From the NCBI GenBank assembly GCA_030248215.1, contig JASANG010000699.1, positions 124,001 through 188,000 of the forward strand: a stretch of DNA of 64,000 bases, read 5' to 3'. A model generated the notes under the pieces. The model searched no databases. It was given only the letters and a program-made list of their open reading frames with translations, and was not told the DNA's origin. Below, one piece after another: positions 29,116-41,150 of the stretch; position 1 is the stretch's first letter; each line of letters opens with the position of its first letter. Source of the stretch: Enoplolaimus lenunculus (taxonomy: Eukaryota; Nematoda; Enoplea; Enoplida; Thoracostomopsidae). The position numbers were made by a program, and so were the translations under genes.

Positions 29116-30309
29116 GTTCAATGGACCCTAAACAGATACTACCGCTTAGGTTGGGGAGCTTGGGGTGGCAGCTTCATGATTGAAAAGAAAAAAGGTGCCC
29201 ATACTAAACCAATCTATGCTGAGACATTCTATCATAGGACGTTTTAAAACCTTTTGATCGCATTTGAATATTACTCTTGTGAAACAATTGAAAAGTTTTC
29301 CCCACTTAGATTTCAGTTGCGTGAGAAAGAAAGTAAACAGGTGCCCAATTTTTATATAGGTCCGTATTATATACATATATTAATAACAATGTTGCCTAAT
29401 AATGTCACAATCTCCAAGCATACGTCTTGCTCAAATGCCTCAATTACTTGCGCATACTAACCCGTGATTTTAGAGTTTTCGATCCAGCAATTTCTATCGC
29501 AGTATTCCGAGCGATAAATAGAAGTAGAAAAACCAGGCGAGCGAGAAGCTAAACGCAATTTTAGTACCAAATCTTAACAAATTTTACTTTTTCGTCTCTG
29601 TTGCACAGGTCACTGGAACCACAGTGTTTGTGGTGTCCATGTGGTGTCGGTGCAGTTATACATTTTGATAATTGGCGTTCATATAAATTTGGGAGAGAAA
29701 AACTATTTTTTGTAAACATGTGAAGAAATTTATATTTTTTGTAAACATGTGAATAAATTTATCTCAGCGCTATAGTAGCGAGTTAACGGCATATACGATT
29801 GATTCACAGCAGGAATAATATATACCACATGCCCCAAATTCCAGATTGCATGCCATTATGCTGCATGATGTTAACTTTCATAAATGTTTTTCATTACAAA
29901 ACTTCTTACGGGTCAGTTTATTTTAATGGTCACAAAAAATTTGATCTGAAATGAAAAGAAGTTATGAATTATTCGTTAGTCAAAATTAAGTCGTATCGCA
30001 AATTGAGCTGAATCAGCTTTTCGCGTATTTACCTGGGTGTGAATTTGTGTTAGAATTAGGTTTATGATAAGTAAATTAATGGATAAATTTTCAGTAAGTA
30101 TCTGTAACCCTCTCACTCATAGAGTATACTATGAGCAACTAAACACAAGATACGAGTTCACTACACAAATGCTGAATGAGCATTGGCTCTTTATATTTGT
30201 GAATTGCAAGTTCGGAGTATGGAACGCGCAAGATCCAGTATGTCACTACTGTCCTAATCAGGAAGAAACAGCTGTATAAACAATCGTAACGTTCTATTAA
30301 GCTTTCATA
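29116..30309. other. No gene seen; one dispersed-repeat piece
   Basis: 29517-29620 (GAGCGAGAAGCTAAACGCAA and following) recurs in diverged form at 43553-43650, 49872-49925 and 52285-52330, and in reverse at 18905-18970. The remainder shows no coding motif. Confidence 0.4.
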
Positions 30310-30315
30310 TCCGCT

Positions 30316-30525
30316 AGCGGATCCAGAGGGGGGTGGGGGGGCCGTACGCCCCGTCAGAAAATTTATAGTGATAAAATGATTAAGATCCCTACCTCGCAAT
30401 TTTTCGCCCTCAGAAAATTTTTTGATGATAAATAGATAAGGTCCCACTACCTTACAAATTTTGCATTTTATAACGTTTGTCAGCCCGCCCCCTCCCTTGA
30501 GAAATTTTTGGATCCGCTTCTGTTC
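30316..30525. mobile_element. GGATCC-ended element, second family, copy 1
   Basis: GCGGATCCAGAGGGGGGTG at the left and TTTTTGGATCCGC at the right. Inside are GTACGCCCC, paired TCAGAAAATTT blocks and TTTGTCAGCCCGCC. Same layout at 39925-40136, 40928-41150 and, in reverse, 45361-45606. Confidence 0.75.
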
Positions 30526-31131
30526 ATAACTAAAACAACTTGCATAGTGAATGCCTGTTTGCAAATGGTACCATTGATAAAACATTGATGATCACAAAAC
30601 CGCTTTAAGCTTCACTATTTTGGTAAAAAAAGACATTTCTAAACGCCATGACGATCGCAAGCAACTGGACAAATATGACCCTTAGCAGAAACGCGGTAGA
30701 TAAAAAGCATGCGACGGTCTGATAAAACAAAAACTATTGCACTCAATAATTAATGTAACAAATGTCAAATTTTAAAATACACCGCCATTTCAAACCATGT
30801 CTATTCGGCTACAAATCATCCCAGTGGTCATTCGTATCATCGTTAACCGCACAACCAATGTTAATAAGTGATTTTGTGCTTTCAGTATTATTTGTCGGCG
30901 AAACCATTTTCAAAAAACATCTTTAAATCTGCGCCGCCGCAAACGTCACTTACAACTCATTTTATGTTTTACCAATTAAATTGTCAAACGGTACAATAAT
31001 TTTTATTTTATTTTTTATTTCAACCTCACGTTTAAGCACTCAATCAAAATCAATTCGGACGACAAATTTTTGTTGCGAAGGAACAAAGTTGTGGTCGATA
31101 ATGAGGACTTTTTTTGTTGTACTGGACCTGG
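30526..31131. other. No gene seen
   Basis: AT-rich sequence without recognised exon, repeat or RNA. Confidence 0.4.
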
Positions 31132-31485
31132 CAACGGTACCTGGACAAAATACGGAACAAACAAACATGAGTAATTAGTAATTGCTTTTTGACAACTATT
31201 GCTAGAATTTGAAAACTTTAAATTCCCAGTCTTCACTGCAAGCTGGACTGCGAAATTGTTTCTAGCACAATTTTTGCTCGAGTAAAGTGTGTTCAGAACG
31301 CTATTGACAACGGTACCTGGAAAAAATACGGAACAAACAAACATGAGTAATTAGTAATAGCTTTTTGACAACTATTGCTAGAATTTGAAAATTTTAAATT
31401 CCCCCAGTCTTCACTGCAAGATGGACTGCGAAATTGCTTCTAGCACAATTTTTGCTCGAGTAAAGTGTGTTCAGAGCGCTATACT
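31132..31485. repeat. 176-bp tandem duplication
   Basis: CAACGGTACCTGG occurs at 31132 and 31308. The two units are nearly identical through CTCGAGTAAAGTGTGTTCAG. Confidence 0.9.
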
Positions 31486-31682
31486 TTTCGACTGGTTTAA
31501 TGCCGCCTGGCGCAGTCCGCTTCGGCACCGTACAACATCGTATATGATTTGCCGCGCCGTAAAGCAAAGACGGGAAAAAAGGAGCGAATGACTGCACGTC
31601 AATGGTTGTATCTCGGTGGAAAACTTAATAAAACATCTGCCACTAACGCTGCATCACACTAGCGCTATGCGGTGAGTAAAGG

Positions 31683-32788
31683 CCGGTGTTGCATCGAAAA
31701 ATAGATCCAGAAAACACCCCGAGCATATTTTCATGGAGTTCCGATTTTCACAATACTGTCGTGTGAAACGACCCCAATTCAAAACGAGTCCCATCGGTCG
31801 TTTTTACACAACATCGCATGAAAAATGACCCTGTTAAAAAGAAATCCCCGGTCAGTTTTACACAGAATTGTACTCAAATTATCATCTGTAAAAATACATT
31901 ACGACGCGCTGGCGAATTCTCTTAAACACAGTGAAAGATTAATTTAGATTACAAAACTAAGCAAACCACTCAAACCGTTCATAAATTTGAGGAACAAACG
32001 ATGAAGCTAATTTATGTTCAACAAAAAAATTACTGGAAAATTCAAAACAAACACTTACATTAGCGTAGCCAGTATTTTGGTTTGGGGGTAAACATTGCTG
32101 AACTGTTAAGGATTGCGCTTTACTTGTGCATTTTATGTTTGAGGTGTGTAATTACAAATAAGGAATGCGTTGCCAAAAGCCAATCCACTTCAAATATTAT
32201 GTTCGCGACTGAAACTATTACAAATTTCAACATCATCTAGCGGTGAAACAGGGGCGTGGCTAGGATTGCCTGCACCCCGAAATCCCACTTCAGACTTTTC
32301 GCAATGGCAAATGAAGCATTTTTCGGCGGGCGTTCGAGGTTGGACCATTCTACTCCCCCGAACTAGCACCGAGGTCAACTTTAATGGTTTCGGGTTAACT
32401 TATTATTTCAGCGTACGGGACGTGTGAAGTAGCCGTTTTCTCGAAGATATGTGCGCTATGTTCGTGTACAATGTCCAAGCAGTGACAACTGTTAATTACG
32501 CTCAATTTCATAGTGCGCACATTAGGAATCTGCAAGTGTATTGAATGACAACATCTCAATGAGCACATTTATTTAGTATGCAGCTCCTAGTCGTTCATAC
32601 TGCAACCTATGGCTGGATTGAGGGAAATTTTTTCATGAGGGTCAATATCTCATTCCTATATTGGCTGTGTAAAAATGACCAGCGGGTCGCTTTATAATGG
32701 GAGTCATTTTTTCATTCAACAGTACTATAAAAATCGGAGTCTCATGAATATGTGCCCGGGGGTGCTTTTTCCATGCGACACCAGAATT
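31683..32788. mobile_element. ~1.1-kb element with ~150-bp inverted arms
   Basis: The left arm (GGTGTTGCAT.GAAAAA, CATATTTTCATG, TCCGATTTT, CGTTTTTACACA, AAAATGACCC) is read back in reverse order and complement at 32640-32788 (GGGTCA, TGTGTAAAAATGACC, AAAATCGGA, CATGAATATGTG, ATGCGACACC). The interior has no recognised coding sequence. Confidence 0.7.
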
Positions 32789-34012
32789 CAAACTTATCAC
32801 AAATAAAAAATTGCTGTAATATTAACGGTCAAATTATTCGAAAATTTTGTTGCTAAATAAACACAGTAAAAAAGGTTGACGGTACCAACACGAAATAAAA
32901 ATAAAATAGCTTAACTTTGACTAATTAATAAACTATTTCAACCATGGAATCCGGTATGGTAACGAATACAGAATAATAATTTTGTAATCAAAATGTGTGC
33001 ATTCGTTCGATGCACTCCAGCAGTTACCTCTGTTGTGTAAAAGTTAGAAAACATAAAAAATTCTCCTCATACACACAAAATCAAAGCCAAATTTCGTAAT
33101 TAAAAATGTAATGGTAATAAATTTGTTGTAATGTTTAAAATCATTATTGCGCCGAGCAAAACCGCAAATGACTTATGTTCAACTTTAAGTTGATACCTGT
33201 ATGCACTCATAGTTATTGCAAAAAAATGCAATATTGTTATAATCTATCACAAATTTCAATTCAAATACCACTACAGGGCAATGTACAGGAGGTGCGTTGT
33301 ATCTATTCTGTCCACGTTAAAAAACTACGGACTTTACCCTTAAAACTTCTCGATATACACATGTACATCGCTGTCGTCAGGTTTGCGCAAATGGGTGCAA
33401 CTCCACCCGCAGGTTTTCGAAGTAATTTTTATCCAGGTAGGCATATAAAATAAAAAATGTTACAGGTATCACCCTATAACCAATTATACGCTTTACTCAA
33501 AATACTGCTTGCCCACCCCAAACCGTTGTTATTCTGACCGTACATATATTAAATACCTCGTTTTTTTTTAATTCTTGACTACTCTGTAAACCTAAAGTAA
33601 CTCTTGAACTAGACTTTTGATTGTATGAGAATATTTTCTTTGTGTTGAGAGGATGCATGATTGCGTTGCGCAACTTGCGTATATAACGTCGTTTATAACG
33701 TAACAATTCTCTATCTCTCTCTGTCTCTCTCTGTTTCACATCATAGTTGCAATGGTTGCATGCATGCAAACTGCAATTTTGATAAAGGAAATCAAAATTT
33801 ATTATCTAATATCGCAGTTTTTTCATGAGATGGGGCTACTTTTGTTGGTAATCATGTCGTCAGCACGTGGAAACAGTGTGCCGATCATAGGTTTTGTCAT
33901 AGGTCAATGTTGTACGCATTCAGTCACATTTGAGGTTAAGGCTTTAAGCTTAGACTCTGTTGGTACTATACGGTCTGCACGACCCCTGTTTGAAGTTCTG
34001 CCCAAAGTTAAT
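32789..34012. other. No gene seen; TC microsatellite
   Basis: 33713-33737 is a (TCTCTCTG)-type run. No exon recognised. Confidence 0.45.
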
Positions 34013-34083
34013 GACCACGCCGAAAATCGAACCTCGGCCCTCTTGCGCTCGAGCCAAGCATGCAACCACTACACCACGCGGTC
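34013..34083 (-). tRNA. tRNA-like cloverleaf (pseudo-tRNA or SINE head)
   Basis: On the minus strand GACCGCG pairs over seven positions (one G-U) with the terminal CGTGGTC. TGGTGTAGTGG fits the A box and GAGGTTCGATT the B box. The seven-base anticodon loop CTCGAGC would give anticodon CGA, but there is no long variable arm as expected for serine, one anticodon-stem mismatch and an eight-base T loop. Most likely a degenerate tRNA copy or the head of a SINE. Confidence 0.5.
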
Positions 34084-34798
34084 ATTGCAACAACTTCTTA
34101 TACCGGTATATGTGCACAGGCATGGCAACATTTGCTTTACACACACTTACGTGCACATATACCAGCAGACTCAGGATCTATAATAATTGGTAAAGACTTG
34201 GGTAAAAGTTTTGCTTCAGGTATGCCATTTACTAAATCTAAACCTGTTAGGGGGAGTCTACAAGAGCGTTTACTAAATACCATGAAGTTGTGTTTAAACG
34301 ATACTGAAAGGCTAATAATAATGTGATATAAAATGACTATAGTGACCCTGACATAAAAGTTACAAATGAATTATATTTCATAAATTTCAACTAAATAGGC
34401 ATCATTTTTCAAGCAAAACTTGTTTCACTGTTAAAACTTTTAAACTGAATAGTAAAACTGTTTCTTTACTCGTGTTGCTCAAAATTGAGCAATATTTTTT
34501 GCAGCCAACTTATGGCTTTTCATCTGTAAATCAAAACGACTGTAAACGAATATTTCGTTTATACTTGTAGTTGCCATTCCCACGATCATTGAATACAGCG
34601 GTGTGTAACTTTTACGTTTTGTACCGGTATTTTTAGCACTGCAGACATCATTTTACATCTTTTATGTGTAACGAAGGTTACTTTTAAGTATTGAAACAAT
34701 TCTTATGGACTATAATGTTACGTTTCAAAAACGATATGGCAAACATGTTTAGGACTGAAAGCCTCATACTATGCTTTTGATTTGAAACAAAACAACTA

Positions 34799-35246
34799 CA
34801 GTAGTGACCCGAATAAGAGGGTGTGAGGTAATAAGAGGGGGTCCCCATTTTGAGTCCCAATCAATAGGAGTCTGTATCCCTAATAAGGGTCCGTAAGCAG
34901 ATAGAGTCATTAAACCCTAATTAGAGTCCATGAAGGTCAGTTATTCCTAATTCTAGTGCATAAATGACTCTAGACCAAATAAAATTGAGTTCGAATCTTT
35001 AAGGCGTACTTTTAAATTTTGAAAGTCCATTCCTAAGAATATCCTTGCATGATCGCTCAAGCTATTGTCGCAAGACAAATACACGTTTAATTCTACGGAT
35101 TGTTGTAGTACTGGATATATATCAGTATCGAAGGGTGGCGGAGCGTGGGTTCAAAATAAATAACAGTCCGTAACCGAATAACAAGGGGGTACCCTCTGGA
35201 GATGCCAAATAAATATCAGTTCCCCCTCTTATTAGGGTCACTACAG
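34799..35246. mobile_element. TA-flanked MITE (CAGTAGTGACCCGAATAAGAG), copy 1
   Basis: TA dinucleotides lie immediately outside CAGTAGTGACCC (left) and GGGTCACTACAG (right). The interior carries repeated TAATAAG/GAGTC blocks and no ORF. The opposite-orientation relative is at 52372-52815. TA duplication and the short TIRs suggest a Tc1/mariner/pogo-mobilised element. Confidence 0.85.
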
Positions 35247-35254
35247 TACCATCA

Positions 35255-35470
35255 CCGGAACCAGAGCAGCCTTCCCCCATAGCTCGGTTGGGTTTGGGAA
35301 CCCCAAAAAGGGCCACCGCCCTAACCAGATTTTAAAAACAAATATCCATAAATACTGAACTTGGCTATGTATATGTTTAAAATTGAAAAATTCACAATTT
35401 AAAAAATAGTTTGATCATCGCAAGGGGCCCCCATCCTGGAATTTATGATGGGGGCCCCTTGCTTCGGCAC
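35255..35470. repeat. GTGCCGAAGC G/C-rich repeat copy
   Basis: Contains a GCAAGGGGCCCCCATC and GATGGGGGCCCCTTGC inverted pair followed by TTCGGCACTGACC. Related to 24421-24580 and 37285-37432. Confidence 0.55.
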
Positions 35471-36230
35471 TGACCACAATACAGCGATCAGTTGTGACAT
35501 GCGCTCAATTTGGAATGTTTTAAATGCGTATCACACCTAAACTGAAACTAAAATTTTTTTCACGTTTAATTGTAAATTTTACAACTGAAATTCGCATTTA
35601 AAAATGTAAAAAAATTTATGACTTTAAATTAACAACTAAAATGTGCAAGCAAAACGAAAATGGATCAAACAGCGTCCACTTTTTGTTCAGCACAAAGCGC
35701 GTTTAGCCAAAGGGAGTAATACAACAAACGCATCTTTGTCTCGTATGTCTGCGGTTCTAAGGATGTTTTTCAGTTGTTAACGCAAGATATATCCCGTCGA
35801 ACAATTTATAGAACGAAACTTTTTAATCTTTCTAAAATACTGGCTACGCCCCTGTTCACCGCATAAAATAATACGACTGTTTCAGGTTTGAAGCGAAAAA
35901 ACTATGTATGTTTTATAGAATGCAGTGGAAGGCATACATTTCGTTCGGTTATCAATTGAATTTTCCATCATTCCTCATTAACTTTTGAAGGCTGTTTAAA
36001 TGCTGCAATCTTAACCAAAGCTAAAATTATGTTAACTTAAGCTTATTTAATTAAAATATTAACTAAACTGGGTCGCTAAGGGTGGCGATATAGTTTTGAA
36101 CCCTTTTAAGAAGTCCGACGTCGTACGACACCACACGGCAACCCACGTAAATTATCACATGGCACCGCGCGCCAAGTTGTTTGGCCAGAAATTGTCGCAA
36201 CATCAGGCCTAATAGATTGGCACAACCAAC
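35471..36230. other. No gene seen
   Basis: Ends of dispersed repeats (AATACTGGCTACGCCCCTG at 35835-35855) but no coding exon. Confidence 0.4.
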
Positions 36231-36406
36231 CAGTGGCGGATCCAGGATCTCAAAACGGGGGGGGCAAAATTTCACAGGTAATAAACTTACTTTTGACCCA
36301 TACACAAACCACGAACTATTGTCACAAAATTGCTATTGAATTTTTGTCGAGATGCTGTTGGGGGGGGGGGGCACGGCCGGGGTGGCCCCCCATGGATCCG
36401 CCATTG
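36231..36406. mobile_element. GGATCC-ended G-rich MITE, copy 2
   Basis: Nearly identical to 25243-25415, including TTTCACAGGTAATAAACTTA and GTCGAGATGCTGTTGGGGGG. The G run is longer here. The high identity implies recent movement. Confidence 0.88.
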
Positions 36407-37284
36407 CAACCGACCGATCTCACAAAACCAAGTCAATTATTTTCAAATTTTTAAACCCGTTTCAACAATTGTCAGTCGTATATAATAAAAACCGATAGCG
36501 AATTAACCACTAACAACGCAGATTATTGGATAAAAATTGTTTTCAGTCAAAAGCTCGTACGCGTGCATTTCGTGTTATAGCGTAACGTGGAAAAAAAAGC
36601 TGTCGAGAGTTTTTCTTGACCTCGGGACAATTTCAGTATTAAAAAAGTGTAAAAAAACAGTTCACTAGCATCTGTTCTATAGTACATACATATCGACGCG
36701 AACAAAAATTTTCACAGACACACAACAAACACAGCGTGGCAGACCGCGGATAAGCAAGCGACCTTGGCAATATTTGAATTAAAAAAAACACTGAGAGTAC
36801 ACAAATTGACCACTTCCTCGAGATTTTGTTTTGTTATCTATGACGACTGTTGTATGGTGTAGGTAAAATGATATCATATACGCAAGTGACAATAATTTTT
36901 ACCTCGCACGTAGCAAATTAACAACAACAAACAACGAAAGTTGTTTAAGTGATCATAATAATTTAGTCGATGCGTCCCTTCGGGGCATTAAATCAACGAC
37001 GACGCTTCTTGATGGTGGCCATCGTTGGTTTACACAATACTCGACCTTAATATTACACTTCAAACATATCAGCGCTGACACAATGCGACATTAGCATCCG
37101 TTATACATGAAAACGTTGGAGGTCAATTGAATTTTATAAAGTGTGAAACTAAATTTTAAAAAAATGAGTAATTTAGCTATGGTAATCGTTTGAATTTTCA
37201 AAATTTTAGTTAAGGCTAATCCTGTTCAATAGAGATTTATATCAATACAATTTATTTAATCCCGTGCCAAAAGCTACGTTACGA

Positions 37285-37432
37285 GCAGTGCCGGAGCAGA
37301 AACGGGTATGGGCTCACCCCAAACTCCATAGTTTAAAACTTCGGCGATATTTGTTTCAACTGGTTAGACTGGGGCCCTTTAGAACTGGCCCCCACCCCCA
37401 GTCGTCCGGAGGGTGGCTGTTCCGGCCCTGGT
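37285..37432. repeat. GTGCCGGAGC dispersed repeat copy
   Basis: Shares GAGCAGTGCCGGAGCA and AAAACTTCGGCGATATTTG with 24421-24580; closes with a GGCTGTTCCGGCCCTGG block. Confidence 0.6.
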
Positions 37433-38729
37433 TACGAGTTCAGTAAACTGACTTGTCTTGGATTCTCTATTGCAAGATCGAACAAAACTCCAGAAAATTT
37501 GACAAATTAAGCAAAATAAAATTCGGAGACTACAAATGGATCTTTTTAGAGGTGTTCGAAGGCAAGGTGGCCCCAAGATTTTGGCATTCAAGAAAGATTT
37601 TAGCCAACACTTTACAGTCGCATGCAGAGCATTACTCAGCAATCACATTGCGGCAGAATTTATTTTTCCTAAATACGTAATTGCAAACCTTTTGTAAATT
37701 ACACAATCATATTTCGTTTTCAATAGTTTTTCGATAACCAGGCTGCAAACTTGTAGTTGTAAGTTATTTATATGTAAACTTTAAACTAACTAAATATTGC
37801 TAAATTGCCGAACTTATATACGGAAAACAATAGTTTGCCCAATTTCCCCATTATTTAGGGGGTCCATTTTTACATTTATTACACGTTAAATTTTGTTACA
37901 AATATTAGCGGAAAACTTTTCAGTGTATACAACAGCATATAAATTTCAGAGTCTCTGAAAATTTTGACCACCTAAAGAAGGGGGCGGGTACGTCAAAACT
38001 AAAAGCGCGGTGGGTATTTATATTTCTTCACGGAGTGTACCACATACTCTTGTTAAACAGTGGGTATCATACACTCTTCGTTATATCAATTCCTGCTACG
38101 AATTGCACTTGCTGTGCCACCGAGCGCTGAAACAAACTCTGAATCAACTACATAAAAACGCAGAACTCAAGCGCTAAATCCGAACCTACCGCAATTAGAT
38201 CTGCCTAATACGCCAATGTAAACGCCAAATATAAAGCAAAAAACTGCACCAAATATAACAAACATACACAATGTCAAACAAACAAACAAAGCAACATATG
38301 GTAATATAAAGAAATGAATAAAAATATGACTGATTAGGCTGTAAAATGACAGTATATCATATCTCTGCATCCGTGCGCGAGGGAATGCATCCGACTCAGT
38401 TCGTAACTTCATATTATATATTTTGTTAAGGTTGCAATTAAAATTTCAAAACAAAATTTTAAAATAACACTTTTCTTGCCAAATTTTTTGGTTCTATCTC
38501 CAATGATAGCTTGTCAGCTGTTCACAACTGTGGTTGAAAAACTATACCTTGAGACCAAAATGCAATACTCTGCACAATAATTGTTGTCGACAAAAGGCTG
38601 CAATGTAAAATTTCAGCAACGCCGCCACAAAAAACGAACGGATATTAACCAAGTTAGTCTTTCTAGTTAAGATAGCTCGCCATTGGAGGAAAACATGTCG
38701 GCTCTTATACAGTACATCTATTTCCCAGA
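37433..38729. other. No gene seen
   Basis: AT-rich; ORFs of 75-87 codons here lack motifs and splice context. Confidence 0.4.
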
Positions 38730-38850
38730 TTCTTAGGCTTAGGCTCAAGCTTAGCCTTACGCTTAGATTACGTAATTCCAAAATAGCTTTACTGACCCAA
38801 TGCCTAAGACTTTGCCTATCTATTCACCTATGCCAGAGCCCAAGCCATGA
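38730..38850. repeat. TTAGGC-like patch
   Basis: TCTTAGGCTTAGGCTCAAGC followed by inverted GCCTAAGACTTTGCCTA-type motifs. Confidence 0.5.
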
Positions 38851-39924
38851 CTTAAACATAAAACATGAAGAGAAATGGTCGTATTTCGTTTAAGCTTACC
38901 TTAAAATTAGGTATTTGAATTTCGCTATATTACCACTGAACTATATGATGATTGTTGGCCTAAAAACCGAAAATAATATTCATCTGATTTTTACTGAAAA
39001 CTAATATAATTTGCATTTGAAATGCGTTTTCGAAACAAGCACTGGAAGAAATTCTTTTAACTCATTCGTACTAATACAATTGATGTTTTTCTTATCTCAA
39101 ATCTTTTCTGCAGGGTTTTTTCATAACTTTGGTCGCAGGATATGGTGCCCCAATATCGATCAAAACCAAAGTTTTGTTTTAAGAGTTATAATACAAAATT
39201 GTGATTGGCTTCCTGTTTGATCGTGTATCTCTCTGTCACAAATTTCCGGGTTCCCCATTGAACGAAACTTAAAAGCGCTGGCGAATCCAATGGAAACGCA
39301 TCCAGATCTAGACTCCAAGCTAAATGTAATCCAAAATTTTTCATTAAAATGGCGTTTTACTAGAGAAGAAATTTTTTCACCATTATTGCGCGACTCCCCA
39401 AAAGAAATTTTCTCTGGATCAGCCATTGCTTAAACACACAAGGCCAACGCTGCACAATTCCACAACGAAATGTTCCGTCATCCGGAACTAATCATAAACA
39501 TGCATAAAAACTGATGATGCGCTCTTGAAACGATTATTTTTCTGAAAAAATACATAATTCACTTACTACGTTTTTATTTGACAAAAACTTCTTAACGGTT
39601 GCAAAGTCAAATATTATCTAATACTTCATAGTTTTTTTCAAAACGGTGACAGAATTTGTTAAACAAGCATTTTGTTGACATTTCACAAAGTTGTCGATAA
39701 ACAAAGCAGTTGCTTCCATGGAAGACACGAGCCAGCTCAACAAGTTAGGGGCAAGGAGACGGATCCACAGGAGAAACTCTCCCGACAGAAAAATATTACG
39801 ATAAAACGTAACTTTCCTACCTTTACAAATTTTCACTTTATGTGCTACGAAAATACGGTTTATTTTCCTGCTCGCGAGGTTTTTTACAATATATATTATT
39901 ACACTCCCCTGTCAACCACTTGGG
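38851..39924. other. No gene seen
   Basis: AT-rich sequence without recognised exon or complete repeat. Confidence 0.4.
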
Positions 39925-40136
39925 GATACAGAAGGAGGCGGGAGGGGGGTGTACGCCCCCCCGTAAGAAATTTTTTGTGATATAGTGATACGGTCTCAAC
40001 CTTACAATTTTTCCCCTCAGAATTATTTTGAAAAAATACAATTTTGTGAAAAAATGATAGTTTTTACCTTATTATTTTTGCGTTTCATAAGATTTGCCAG
40101 CCCGCCTACCCGTCAGAAATTTCTGCATCCGCATCT
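39925..40136. mobile_element. GGATCC-ended element, second family, copy 2
   Basis: GTACGCCCCCCCGTAAGAAA, TCACTTTATG-like spacers and TTTGCCAGCCCGCCTACC are in the same order as 30316-30525. Terminal GGATCC is mutated (GCATCCGC). Confidence 0.65.
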
Positions 40137-40549
40137 GCCGTCTCCGATTGTGAAACGGCCACCGCTAAGAGAATGCATACAATTTTATTTAAGAGGACAT
40201 GCGGAGATTTTGCATATTACTTACATTCCGTGGCGAAACCTTCCGACGGCGGGCCAAAACCATACACAAGACTGTAGAGCTATCTAGCCCCACTTTTTGC
40301 TACTGGTTCGTTTTGCGGTTGTTCTATTCACAGTTTAAATGATTTTACGGTTCAGACAGCTGAACGGTCATTATTGACGAATTCAGCATGTGTTTGTGAG
40401 GTGCTCCTGTTTCTAAAGCTAAAACAAAAGCATCACAATGCACAGATATTTAGGAGGTTTTTCGCAGTGTTGTTAAATATCTTTTAATAACGATATCAAA
40501 GCAAACTTTTTCGGTAGGTACACTTCCGGTGGGGTCACACTGTAAATTC

Positions 40550-40756
40550 CAATGTGTTGATTAATCAATTCAGCTAGCGAGTTAGTTATTTCTGAATTAA
40601 TATCAGTATACATAAACTCACTCTGAATTGAATTGATTCTCACCCTGAGTTGAGTTGACTCTAGGTGAGTTGATTAATTAAATCAGAATAAATTGAATAA
40701 ACTAAAAATCCTGAGTTCTGATAGTCCTAACACTCGCTGAAATTTACAGTGCATCA
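40550..40756. mobile_element. Hairpin MITE with CACTGTAAATT ends, copy 1
   Basis: Left CACACTGTAAATTCC and right GAAATTTACAGTGC are inverted repeats. The interior repeats GAGTTGATTAATTAA/CTGAGTT motifs. Same family as 44150-44399. Confidence 0.75.
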
Positions 40757-40927
40757 TGCTGTAACGCTCATGGGTAACTCTTAAATACACCAAGTAAAGC
40801 TTCAAACTCGTCATACTTAATATATCTGCGTCAAACAATGAGAATTGTACGTACTGGTTTACGAATTGCCATTTCGACGTTATAGCTTATGGTTCATTAG
40901 TTATAGATGTACCCAGGATCATTGGCG

Positions 40928-41150
40928 GATCCAGAGTCCAGAGGGGAGTCGTGGGAACGTACGCCCCTCCTGCCGGAAATTTTGTTATGTTAAAATGGTA
41001 AGGTCCCACCTTACAACTTTTTACATTTTTCCCGCAAAATTTTTTTGTGATAAAACGGAAAGGTCCCTTCCTACGTTACAATTATTGCGTTTCATAACAT
41101 TCGCCAGCCCACCACGGCCCCGTCAAAAATTTTTTGATCCATCTCTGCCC
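40928..41150. mobile_element. GGATCC-ended element, second family, copy 3
   Basis: GGCGGATCCAGAGTCCAGAG at the left, GTACGCCCCT, AAGGTCCCACCTTACAA, GCGTTTCATAACATTCGCC, and a decayed GATCC right end. Confidence 0.7.

Noticed and set aside
30139-30585. 148-codon minus-strand ORF
   Set aside because: Runs through a GGATCC-ended MITE; composition reflects the repeat.
38167-38412. Hydrophobic minus-strand ORF as a cadherin signal peptide
   Set aside because: Hydrophobic stretch is internal and long, with no donor in suitable phase to reach the 24375 exon; judged chance.
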